This document shows, piece by piece, positions 10,478 to 20,947 of a DNA stretch of 64,000 nucleotides; within the stretch, counting starts at the first letter, position 1, and each line of letters starts with the position of its first letter. The stretch is from Triticum aestivum (Eukaryota > Streptophyta > Magnoliopsida > Poales > Poaceae), in assembly GCF_018294505.1 (NCBI RefSeq), contig NC_057811.1, positions 21,866,579 to 21,930,578 of the forward strand, read 5' to 3'. The translations under genes and the position numbers were made by a program. The notes beneath the pieces were generated by a model. It saw only the letters and a list, made by a program, of their open reading frames with translations. It searched no databases and was not told the origin of the DNA.

Positions 10478-12108
10478 TGATATGTCTCCAACATATCTAT
10501 AATTTATGAAGTATTCATGCTATTATATTATTTGTTTTGGATGTATGGGCTCTATTATACACTTTTATATTATTTTTGGGACTAACCTATTAACCGGAGG
10601 CCCAGCCTAAAATGCTGTTTATTGCCTATTTCAGTGTTTCGAAGAAAAGGAATATCAAACGAAGTCCAAACGGAATGAAACCTTCGAGAGAGTTATTTTT
10701 GGAACGGAAGCAATCCAGGAGACTTGGAGTAGACGTCAGGGAAGCTTCGAGGAAGCCACGAGGCAGGGAGGCGTGCCCTACCCCCTGGGCGCGCCCCCAC
10801 CCTCGTGGGCCCCTCGTGGCTCCCCTGACCGACTTCTTTCGCCTATATATATCCATATACCCTAGAAACATTGGGGAACAGAATAGATCGGGAGTTCCGC
10901 CGCCGCAAGCCTCTGGAGCCACCAAAAACCAATCGGGACCCTGTTCCGGCACCCTGCCGGAGGGGGGATCCCTCACCGGTAGCCATCTTCATCATCCCGG
11001 CGATCTCCATGACGAGGAGGGAGTAGTTCACCCTCGGGGCTGAGGATATGTACCAGTAGCTATGTGTTTGATCTCTCTCTCTCGTGTTCTTGAGGTGATA
11101 CGATCTTGATGTATCGCGAGCTTTGCTATTATAGTTGGATCTTATGATGTTTCTCCCCCTCTACTCTTTTATAATGGATTAAGTTTTCCCTTTGAAGTTA
11201 TCTTATCGGATTGAGTCTTGAAGGATTTGAGAACACTTGATGTATGTCTTGCATGTGCTTATCTGTGGTGACAATGGGATATCACGTGATCTACTTGATG
11301 TATGTTTTGGTGATCAACTTGCGAGTTCCGTGACCTCGTGAACTTATGCATAGGGGTTGGCACACGTTTTCGTTGACTCTCCGATAGAAACTTTGGGGCA
11401 CTCTTTGAAGTTCTTTGTGTTGGTTGAATAGATGAATCTGAGATTGTGTGATGCATATCGTATAATCATACCCACCGATACTTGAGGTGACATTGGAGTA
11501 TGTAGGTGACATTAGGGTTTTGGTTGATATGTGTCTTAAGGTGTTATTCTAGTACGAACTCTTGAATAGATCGATCCAAAAGAATAACTTTAAGGTGGTT
11601 TCGTACCCTACAATAATCTCTTCGTTTGTTCTCCGCTATTAGTGACTTTGGAGTGACTCTTTGTTGCATGTTGAGGGATAGTTATATGATCCAATTATGT
11701 TATTATCGTTAAGAGAACTTGCACTAGTGAAAGTATGAACCCTAGGCCTTATTTCCTAGCATTGCAATACCGTTTACGCTCACTTTTATCTCTTGCTACC
11801 TTGCTGTTTTTATATTTTCAGATTACACAAACCTATATCTACCATCCATATTGCACTTGTATCACCATCTCTTCGCCGAACTAGTGCACCTATACAATTT
11901 ACCATTGTATTGGGTGTGTTGGGGACACAAGAGACTCTTTGTTACTTGGTTGCAGGGTTGCTTGAGAGAGACCATCTTCATCCTACGCCTCCCACGGATT
12001 GATAAACCTTAGGTCATCCACTTGAGGGAAATTTTCTACTGTCCTACAAACCTCTGCACTTGGAGGCCCAACAACGTCTACAAGAAGAAGGTTGCGTAGT
12101 AGACATCA
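10478..12108 (+). repeat. Element 1 5' LTR (1631 bp)
   Basis: Defined by TG at 10478, CA at 12107-12108 and the PBS ten bases later. A TATA box (CTATATATAT) lies at 10843-10852, after a GC-rich stretch, and marks the probable promoter. ORFs of 60-143 codons inside it are not genes. The second half (from about 11176) aligns along its length with 60614-61542. Confidence 0.93.
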
Positions 12109-12118
12109 AGCTCTTTTC

Positions 12119-12136
12119 TGGCGCCGTTGCCGGGGA
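12119..12136 (+). other. Element 1 primer-binding site (tRNA-Asp type)
   Basis: TGGCGCCGTTGCCGGGGA matches the complement of a plant tRNA-Asp 3' end. It fixes the element's orientation as plus. Confidence 0.88.
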
Positions 12137-12253
12137 GGTGAGTGCTTGAAGGTATATCTTCAGATCTTGCAATTGAATCTTTTTGTTTCTTGTTTTATCA
12201 CTAGTTTAGTTTATAAAAGAAAACTATAAAAAAAGGAATTGAGTTTGTCTCAT

Positions 12254-13172
12254 ATGCTTCATCTTTTTAATATCTTTCGTGAGAATGACGGAAAGGAAAA
12301 TTGTGCTCAAGTGCTAGGAGAAGAAATCTATAAAATGTTTGGCACTAGATCTTTGAATGATGAGCATGATTGCAATGTTGTTAGTATGAACTCTTTGAAT
12401 ATCCATAGTACTAATGATGATTGCACTAGTCATGATGAAAATGTCTCTTATAAGCATGTCAATTTTTGTGGAGTGCATAGAGTTTGCAAGTACACACCAA
12501 ATAGGTAAGATAGATTTTGCAAGAGGCATAAGTATTTAGAAACTAAATGGTTACAAGAAAGGCTAGCTGTTAGTGCTAAAAATTTAAAATATCTTCACCG
12601 TACTTGTGAACTTTGCAATGAACATGGTCATTTAAATCTCCCATGCAAATTGTTTCATGATCGAATCGTGTCCAAAAATTGTGATGATTTGATTTCCCTT
12701 GCACATCATAATGAACTTAGTTTGCTTTTGGGTTATGAAGAAATGAAACGTGCAACTAAGGGTATTCCAAAATTAACCTTGAGAAATTCCTTGATATTGA
12801 TCTAGAGGAAATTTATATGTATTGTGCGGTGAATTGCATTGAAAATCCCTATATTGCCAATTACATAAAGAAAAGAAAGCAAATAGAAGATGAAGAGAAT
12901 ACTAATGAAAGGGAAGAGACCTCCTAATATCCTCCTATTATTTCTTATGATGAATCAGGTAACGAGGAGGAGCCCTCTATTCAACCAATCTGATTAATAA
13001 GGAGCTCAAAAAAGAGGGTTAAACCCACACATGATGTGAAGAAGAAAAAGAAAAGACGAAGAAGCAAAGGTAGAAAGGTATCACTCTCAAATGATGTTGC
13101 TCCTACTACTCATTGTGATGATGATAATTGCTATACTATTGGTGCTCTCCATACTATTAATGATGAGAGTGA
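12254..13172 (+). pseudogene. Element 1 single ORF, 5' part (CCHC zinc-knuckle protein)
   Basis: The likely start is the ATG at 12254. A stop at 12506-12508 and at least one frameshift before 13036 interrupt the frame, yet the same low-complexity, AT-rich coding style runs to the element 2 insertion. At 12605-12646 a perfect Cys-X2-Cys-X4-His-X4-Cys knuckle is present (CELCNEHGHLNLPC), as in nucleic-acid-binding Gag proteins. Near 13040-13075 a strongly basic run (KKKKKRRRSKGRK) could bind RNA or act as a nuclear signal. The frame resumes in the same phase after element 2 at 59918. The protein is unknown to me; a Gag-like packaging role is inferred from the knuckle and its place just after the PBS. 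Confidence 0.6.
13168..13172 (+). repeat. Target-site duplication AGTGA, left copy (element 2)
   Basis: AGTGA precedes the TGTCGG start of the element 2 LTR and recurs at 59913-59917 right after CCGACA. Confidence 0.95.
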
Positions 13173-14084
13173 TGTCGGATGTGGGGTTCCGGCAAAACCC
13201 TTAAGGTTCGAACTCTGGGGTGCGTGCGAAGTTCTTTCCCTCCTATCGATCCACGCCCTAGCTCGCTAAGATCTCACGGACGAACTCCACGAACTCGCAA
13301 CACAGAAAGACACGAGATTTATACTTGTTCGAGCCACCGTTGTGGTGTAATACCCTACTCCAGTGTGGTGGTGGTGGATTGCCTCTTGGGCTATGATGAA
13401 CAGTACAAGGGGAAGAACAGTCTCCTGAGGTTGAGGTGTTCTTGTGCTCAACTAACTTGTGTGGGTGAGATGCCTCTGAATGCATTATCAGATGCCTCTA
13501 CTGTGGTGGCTAGATCTACTTATATAGGCCCTGGTCCTGTCCCCAAATATTGAGCGGGAAGGGAGCCAACAACGGCGGGCAATTTGAAAGGGGACAGCTA
13601 GTACAAGCTATCCTGACAAAAGTGGTCTTCGCTTGCAAAAGGCTCTGGTGGTGACGCCGTCTTGGGCTCCATGGTGACCTCCGTCTTGCCGTCCTGCTTG
13701 TCTTGGTCTTGTTGCACCAATATGGAAACCTTTGCCTGATGCCTTGGTACTCCGTGCCTGCGCCTGCTTCCTTAGCACCAAAGAGGAAGCAAGGATGCTA
13801 CGCGCCCTGGCGCCCGCCTGGCACCCGCCTGGTGTCGATCTTCACGGCTCACGTCACGAGTGCCTTGCGAGGTTTGTCCCGCCTTGATATCTCCGCTCCT
13901 CGCGAGGCAGCCTGGTGAGGCCGCTCCTGAGGAGGTCTTGTGTTGTTCGCCTCGCGAGGCTTGGCACCTCGCGAGGGTCTTGAATGCCTTGTTGATGAAG
14001 ATGGGTCGTATGGCCTGCTAGCATAGCCACGCCGTGGGCCGCAGGCAGGCAAGTCTGGGGACCCCCATTCCCAGGACGCCGACA
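13173..14084 (-). repeat. Element 2 3' LTR (912 bp)
   Basis: Starts TGTCGGATGTGG and ends GACGCCGACA on the plus strand. It matches 49396-50010 plus 59626-59912 with scattered substitutions, so this insertion is clearly older than element 4. A minus-strand TATA-like GGCCTATATAAG lies at 13519-13530. Confidence 0.92.
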
Positions 14085-14102
14085 GTAGCCCCCGGGCCCA
14101 AG
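14085..14102 (-). other. Element 2 polypurine tract region
   Basis: On the minus strand GGGCCCGGGGGCTAC lies directly before the LTR start TGTCGG, the position of the plus-strand primer. It supports the minus orientation of element 2. Confidence 0.6.
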
Positions 14103-14379
14103 GCGCGCTCGGGCTTGGCTTCGAGGCAAAGCCAAAGGTCAAGTACAGAGCGTCGCGGGCCCCAAAAGCATGCGGCCTCGGTTGACGCGTGGCGGTTGAT
14201 TGGATGTGGGCGTCTCCGCTTCCCCACGCTGCCTCGGCAACTGCCCGACTGGACAAAAGGCTGGCGCAGACGGTGCTTGCCTTCATTGCTTCCTCCTCGC
14301 CTTGCTCCAGATCCCCTTTCTTGCTCCTCGCCACCGGTACCTCTAGATCTGCTCCGATCTTGCTCCGCATCTGCGACCC

Positions 14380-17021
14380 ATGGCGCCGCGCAAGGTCAAG
14401 ATCTCCTCGGCACCGGCTTGGTACGAGCCAGCTCTTTAAGCGCCCACCGTTACGGAGAAGAGCCTCGCCTCCGCGCGCCTGCTGACGGCGGGGGAGAGCA
14501 ATGAGTGGGGGGAGACGGAGCTCCGGCTTGCCTCCGACGTGCCGGAGCCGGAGGGAAGCACCTTCTTCCCCTTCTTCTCGAGCAGCATCACCGTCGGGTT
14601 GGTTCCCCCCTTTTCCGATTTCTTTTATGAGGTCCTCGACCACTACGGGCTGCAGGCGTTGCACCTCCATCCCAACTCTATCCTCCTTCTGTTCATCTTT
14701 GCCTACTACTGTGAGGCGTACTTGGGCGTGATGCCATCCGTGGCGCTTCTACGCCATTTTTTCTTCCTTCGCGTCAGCGATGGACACATCTCCGGGTGCG
14801 CCAATTTCGTCGCATCCGGCAAGGCCAACTCGATCTCGAGCACCGGGAAGAGGGCCAACAACATCCGGGCCAAGTGGGTCATGATGGACGCCAAGTGCGC
14901 CCATCCGCGTTTGGTGTTGCCCACGGAGGCGCCCCAGTCCGACAAGGGGTGGCCCCGCGCAGAGCTTGCCAATGAGCAGGCGTTGTCTGTGTTGGGGCAG
15001 ATGATGACCGACCTGAAGCCAGGCAACGCGAAGGCGGCCAAGGTGACGGGGGTCATGCTCCTGAGGGAGTTCTTGATGCTGCGAGTTGCTCCACTTCAGG
15101 TGCGCGCGCGCCCCCTGTGGAAGCTTGGAGGTGAAGGAGACAAGATCCGCCTGAGGCCGGGGGCCCTGCCTGCCGATGAACTGACCGCTGTCCCGCGCCT
15201 CATAGTTGGGGACAGCCAGGAGTACCCACCGAGCGCCTTCGTCCCTCTGTTCCATCGCAAGGATTGGGAGGAATTTGTCGCCTCCAGGCCAACCTTCGAC
15301 GCGCGCGGGCTGGTGCCGCAAGCGCCCACAGGAGGCCCTGCAGCACCGAAGTCGGTGGAGGTGTCCTCCGACGAGTCCGGCGGGGGGAAGGAAGAGGAGG
15401 GGGACTCGGAGGCGACCCTTGAGGAGAGTGGGGAAAACTCCCCCTTGAGCAAAGCCGAAATCCTCCGCGCCCTTCCTCACGACGCCGAGGTCCACGCCCG
15501 CCAGGAGAAGGGAGAGCTGCCCGTCGTCCTGACGAGGAGTAGGTCGTCACTGATCCCTCAGGATGCTGCCTCCGCCTTGACGCCGCCTGGGGCTGCCTGC
15601 AACCCTCCTGCTGCGCCGTCTTCTGCCCCCGGGACCCGCGCGCCTACTTCCCAGGCTCCGAAACTTTCGGGCTTCAAGCTCCCCAAGCGGAAGGTGGAAT
15701 ATGTCGTGGTGGACTGGTAAGTGCCTTGAGCTTCGTCTTGTCCCTGCCTGTACTTGTCATTTCCTGACGTTCACCCTTGATTGATTAGGCCAATGCCTTC
15801 GCCGAAGAAAAGGAAGGAGGATGTGGCGGTCGCGCCTCCCTCCCGGAGAAAGGAGGCAGCAGCACTCGCACTTCCCCAATCCGGTCGCCCTCGTGAGGCC
15901 AAGAAGAGCATCGCCGTGTGGAATCAGCCCCCATGCCCCCACTGGCTCCGGAGGTGCCAGTGTCTGGCTCGGCTGAAGAGGTCCCGATTGCTCCGGAACC
16001 CGCAGCCTCCCAAGCCTTGGTGACGACGTCGCCTCCTCCCACTGCTGCACCTCCACTCCCAGGTTCTTCTGCTGCTGTCCTGGATCGTGCTCTTTCGGAG
16101 ATGACCCAGTTGCAGGCAGATCTCCTGAGCGCGGACCCGCGCCTGGTGGCCGGGCGCCTGGAGCTGGCCTCTGGCTGGCTTCACTCCGACTTGGCGGTTC
16201 GCACGAAATTGAGCCAGGCCGCGGCGTCTTCCGAGAAGGAGAAGCATAGCGCGGCCAATGCTGCAGTCGATCATGAGGCGGCACTGAAAGACGCCAAGGC
16301 CGCCCACGACCGCTGCCAAGAGCTGGAGGATGAGTTGAAGAACCTGTGCGACAAGCATGCCGAAGAAGCGTGCGGCCGCCTGGTGAAGGAGGAGGAGATG
16401 AAGGTTGGGGACGACACCGTCAAGAACCGTGATGCTGAACTGGAGGAGTTGGGGAAGACGCAGGCCGCCGAGCGTAGCCGGCTGGAGGAGCTGGAGTGGA
16501 AGGTGAAGGCGAGGGAGGCTGATCTTGACGCCAAGGCGCGAGTCTTGGCCGAAGACCGCGTGGCCTTTGCCGATCTCGAGGGGAAGTCTCGCAAGGCATT
16601 GAAGACGCTCTACGAGCACGGCTTGGAGAGGCCGCTCACCACCGACAAGGACGGCCCCGCCCTGCTGCTTCCTCCCTTGGTGAAGGCGCTTGAGGAAGTT
16701 GTGGATGGTATTGGTCCCATGGCAGAGGCAGAACCTCGCGTCCTGTCTTTAGCTGCATTGACTCGTGTCTTCAGCCACCTGCACCTTCGCGACCCCAGCG
16801 CTTGTCTTGACGAGCTGCTGGAGCCTGTGGCCGAAGATCACTACGAAGCTGCTGCCGCAGCCGTGCAAGGTCAGGTGGAGGCCCTGCTGAGGAGGTTCCG
16901 CGGCTTTGCCTCCGCACCCTTGTCCGGCGATTCCGCCGATCCTGCGGCTGGTGGTGCAGGTGAAGACGTCGTTACGCAAGGAGGAGCACCTTCTGCAGGC
17001 GATGGCGGTGTCCAGTGGTGA
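14380..17021 (+). pseudogene. Element 2 accessory gene: Transposase_28-like domain plus coiled coil, one intron
   Basis: Transcribed opposite to element 2. The ATG at 14380 opens a frame (MAPRKVKISS) that hits a TAA at codon 20 and then runs open to 15716. That exon contains ITVGLVPPFSDFFYEVLDHY, LHPNSILLLFIFAYYCEAYL and LLRHFFFLR, typical of the 'putative gypsy-type transposon' domain (PF04195). A 72-bp intron (GTAAGT at 15717, TTGATTAG ending 15788) joins in phase to an exon with the nuclear-signal-like SPKKRK. A frameshift near 15900-15920 follows. The last part (to 17021) is a long Glu/Lys/Ala-rich coiled coil with a C-terminal helical region. Function is unknown. The splice call is from sequence only; stop and frameshift make this copy defective. 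Confidence 0.65.
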
Positions 17022-17961
17022 CCTGCGACTACTCTCCTATTTTGTTCCTGTAATATGCTTCAGGCCTCGTGGAGGCGTTAAAGTTTCATCTGATATTGTG
17101 AGGACAATATGTTTTGTAATATTTGCTTCGAGATTTTGCGATTTCTTTCATATTTGCCTTGTGTTCTGCGTCAGCGGAGCCCGGCCCCATGCATACCTCA
17201 ACCGCCGTTGGGCCGACCGGAGACCAGGACGAACCAAGGAGTGAGGGGCTACGTGACCAGTTAGGCTCCTGAGTCGCGATGCTCAGGAGTCCCTCTTGAC
17301 GCGCAAACAGCTAATAGGGAGGGGACGCGAGGATAGGTAAATGTTCTACGTCGGAAGAGCCCGGCCCTGCGCATACCTCAACCGCCATTGCACTGACGGG
17401 AGACTAGGACCGACCAAGGAGTGAGGGGCTACGTGACCAGTTAGGCTCATGAGTCGCGATGCTCAGGAGTCCCCCTTGACGCGCAAACAATCTCCATACC
17501 TGCCCTCGCTGAGGCCTCGGGAGGGGCGTGCGACGACCAGGTCCGGGGGACCTGTTTGAGCGGCGTGCGCTTGGGCGTGACCCGAGCGCAGCCCCCAGGC
17601 CCGGGAGACTTGGTTGGGTGGCGTACGCTTGGGCGTGACCCGAGCGCAGCCCCCGTGTCCAGCCCCCTCGCGCGGCTCTCCCGAGGGGAGGCGCAGCGGT
17701 GAGGCCGGACGCTGAGCTCTGGGGCTCCCTGAGGTTGGTACGACCTTGGGGCTGCCCTCCATTGTTTATCACCAGCGCGGAGCATAGTGCTTCCGATTGT
17801 GCACGTGCATAGCAGCTCCTCGGCAGTGTCGGCGGCCAGCGCGGAGCATGGTGCTTCCACTTGTGCATGGGAGGGGGGCCCCCTCCGGGAGGAGCCCCCT
17901 GGGCGTGTACAGCCCCGCCCTGACACGTGGCTTGCACGGCAGGGCTGCGAGGTGTATCTGG
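17022..17961. repeat. Element 2 spacer with degenerate tandem repeats
   Basis: A unit of about 180 bp occurs twice (about 17165-17310 and 17345-17490) and ends in GAGTCGCGATGCTCAGGAG. A third diverged copy lies after Angela at about 26790-26930, so the array was continuous before that insertion. A second, 66-bp-class repeat (CGCTTGGGCGTGACCCGAGC) is doubled at about 17568-17650. Then GCGCGGAGCAT(A/G)GTGCTTCC occurs twice near 17775-17860. No coding region is credible; ORFs of 60-180 codons are GC-driven. Confidence 0.6.
17957..17961 (+). repeat. Target-site duplication TCTGG, left copy (element 3)
   Basis: TCTGG precedes TGTTGGAAATATG and recurs at 26670-26674 after the 3' LTR. Confidence 0.93.
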
Positions 17962-19675
17962 TGTTGGAAATATGCCCTAGAGGCAATAATAAAATGGTTA
18001 TTATTATATTGCCTTGTTCATGATAATTGTCTATTGTTCATGCTATAATTGTGTTATCCGGAAATCGTAATACATGTGTGAATACATAGACCACAACATG
18101 TCCCTAGTGAGCCTCTAGTTGACTAGCTCGTTGATCAACAGATAGTCATGGTTTCCTGACTATGGACATTGGATGTCATTGATAACGGGATCACATCATT
18201 AGGAGAATGATGTAATGAACAAGACCCAATCCTAAGCATAGCACAAAGATCGTGTAATTCGTTTGCTAGAGCTTTTCCAATGTCAAGTATCATTTCCTTA
18301 GACCATGAGGTCGTGTAACTCCTGGATGCCGTAGGAGTGCTTTGGGTGTACCAAACGTCACAACGTAACTGGGTGACTATAAAGGTACACTACAGGTATC
18401 TCTGAAAGTGTCTGTTGGGTTGACATGGATCGAGACTGGGATTTGAAACTCCGTATGACGGAGAGGTTTCTCTGGGCCCACTCGGTAATGCATCATCATA
18501 ATGAGCTCAAAGTGACCAAGTGGTTGGTCACGGGATCATGCATTATGGTACGAGTAAAGTGACTTGCCGGTAACGAGATTGAACGAGGTATTGGGATACC
18601 GACGATCGAATCTCGGGCAAGTAACGTACCGATTGGCAAAGGGAATTGTATACGGGATTGATTGAATCCTCGACATCGTGGTTCATCCGATGAGATCATC
18701 GTGGAACATGTGGGAGCCAACATGGGTATCCAGATCCCGCTGTTGGTTATTGACCGGAGAGTCGTCTCGGTCATGTCTGCATGTCTCCCGAACCCGTAGG
18801 GTCTACACACTTAAGGTTCGGTGACAGTAGGGTTGTAGAGATATTAGTATGCGGTAACCCGAAAGTTGTTCGCAGTCCCGGATGAGATCCCGGACGTCAC
18901 GAGGAGTTCCGGAATGGTCCGGAGGTGAAGAATTGTATATAGGAAGTCCAGTTTCGGCCAGCGGGAAAGTTTCGGGGGTCACCGGTATTGTACCGGGACC
19001 ACCGGAAGGGTCCCTGGGGTCCACCGGATGGGGCCACCTATCCCGGAGGGCCCCATGGGCTGAAGTGGGAGGGGAACCAGCCCCTGGTGGGCTGGTGCGC
19101 CCCCCCTTGGGCCTCCCATGCGCCTAGGGTTGGAAACCCTAGGGGTGGGGGCGCCCCCCACTTGGCTTGGGGGGGAAGCCAACCCCCTTGGTCGCCGCCC
19201 CCCTTGGAGATCAGATCTCCTAGGGCCGGCGCCCCCCCAGGGGGCCTATATATAGGAGGGGGGAGGGAGGGAAGCCGCACCACAGCCCCTGGCGCCTCCC
19301 TCTCCCTCTCGTGACACCTCTCCCTCTCGGTGAGCTTGGCGAAGCCCTGCCGAGATCCCCGCTACTTCCACCACCACGCCGTCGTGCTGCTGGATCTCCA
19401 TCAACCTCTCCTTCCCCCTTGCTGGATCAAGAAGGAGGAGACGTCTTCCCCAACCGTACGTGTGTTGAACGCAGAGGTGCCGTCCGTTCGACGCTCGGTC
19501 ATCGGTGATTTGGATCACGACGAGTACGACTCCATCAACCCTGTTCTCTTGAACGCTTCCGCTCGCGATCTACAAGGGTATGTAGATGCACTTCTCTCTC
19601 TCGTTGCTAGATGACTCCATAGATTGATCTTGGTGATGCGTAGAAAATTTAAAATTTCTGCTACGATCACCAACA
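17962..19675 (+). repeat. Angela 5' LTR (1714 bp)
   Basis: TG...CA bounded, ends CACCAACA before the PBS. A TATA box (CCTATATATAGG) lies at 19245-19256 after a very GC-rich stretch and should drive transcription into the leader. The AT-rich first half and GC-rich second half are the same in every LTR copy of the array. Confidence 0.95.
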
Positions 19676-20947
19676 GTGGCATCATGAGCTAGGTCTATGC
19701 GTAGTTTCTATGCACGAGTAGAACACAAAGCAGTTGTGGGCGTCGATATTGTCAATTTACTTGCCGTTACTAGTCTTATCTTGATTCGGCGGCATCGTGG
19801 GATGAAGCGGCCCGGACCGACCTTACACGTACGCTTACGTGAGACAGGTTCCACCGACTGACATGCACTAGTTGCATAAGGTGGCTAGCGGGTGTCTGTC
19901 ACTCCCACTTTAGTCGAATCGGATTCGATGAAAAGGGTCCTTATGAAGGGTAAATAGTAATTGGCATATCACGTTGTGGTTTTACGTAGGTAAGAAACGT
20001 TCTTGCTAGAAACCTACAGAAGCCACGTAAAAACATGCAACAACAATTAGAGGACGTCTAACTTGTTTTTGCAGCATATGCCTTGTGATGTGATATGGCC
20101 AGAAGATGTGATGAATGATATATGTGACGTATGAGATTGATCATGTTCTTGTAATAGGAATCACGACTTGCATGTCGATGAGTATGACAACCGGCAGGAG
20201 CCATAGGAGTTGTCTTTATTTTTTGTATGACCTGCGTGTCATTAAATATCGCCATGTAAATTACTTTACTTTATTGCTAAACACGTTAGACATAGAAGTA
20301 GAAGTAATCCTTGGTGTGACAACTTCATGAAGACACGATGATGGAGATCATGGTGTCATTCCGGTGACGAAGATGATCATGACGCCCCGAAGATGGAGAT
20401 CAAAGGAGCAATATGATACTGGCCATATCATGTCACTATTTGATTGCATGTGATGTTTATCATGTTTTGCTTCTTATTTGCTTAGTACGACGGTAGTAAG
20501 TAAGATGATCCCTTATAATAATTTCAAGAAAGTGTTCCCCCTAACTGTGCACCGTTGCGAAGGTTCGTTGTTTCGAAGCACCACGTGATGATCGGGTGTG
20601 ATAGATTCTAACGTTCGAATACAACGGGTGTAAGCCAGATTTACACACGCAATACACATAGGTTGACTTGACGAGCCTAGCATGTACAGACATGGCCTCG
20701 GAACACGGAAGTCAGAAAGGTCGAGCATGAGTCGTATAGAAGATACGATCAACATGAAGATGTTCACCGATGTTGACTAGTCCGTCTCACGTGATGATCG
20801 GACACGGCCTAGTTGACTCGGATCATGTTTCACTTAGATGACTAGAGGGATGTCTATCTGAGTGGGAGTTCATTGAATAATTTGATTAGATGAACTTAAT
20901 TATCATGAACTTAGTCTAAAATCTTTACAATATGTCTTGTAGATCAA
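19676..20947 (+). other. Angela leader with primer-binding site
   Basis: TGGCATCATGAGCTAGG at 19677-19693 is the initiator-Met-type PBS. The rest is a 1.25-kb untranslated leader, as is usual for BARE-1-type elements; small ORFs in it are not recognisable. Confidence 0.8.

Noticed and set aside
10612..11043. 143-codon ORF in the element 1 LTR
   Set aside because: Spans the TATA box and GC-rich LTR leader; the opposite strand is open too. No protein similarity is recognised.
13849..14670. 273-codon minus-strand ORF
   Set aside because: It overlaps the element 2 LTR end, the PPT and the start of the accessory gene in another frame. Composition is GC-driven and no motif is present.
14749..15495. 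248-codon minus-strand ORF
   Set aside because: Shadow of the accessory gene exon on the opposite strand; the plus frame carries the domain motifs and splice donor.
15924..16619. 231-codon minus-strand Leu-rich ORF
   Set aside because: Antisense of the coiled-coil region; Glu/Lys codons read backwards give Leu/Phe-rich sequence.
17404..17986. 177-179 codon minus-strand ORFs before Angela
   Set aside because: They cover the tandem spacer repeats in several overlapping frames and have Pro/Arg/Gly-rich composition typical of GC-rich non-coding DNA.
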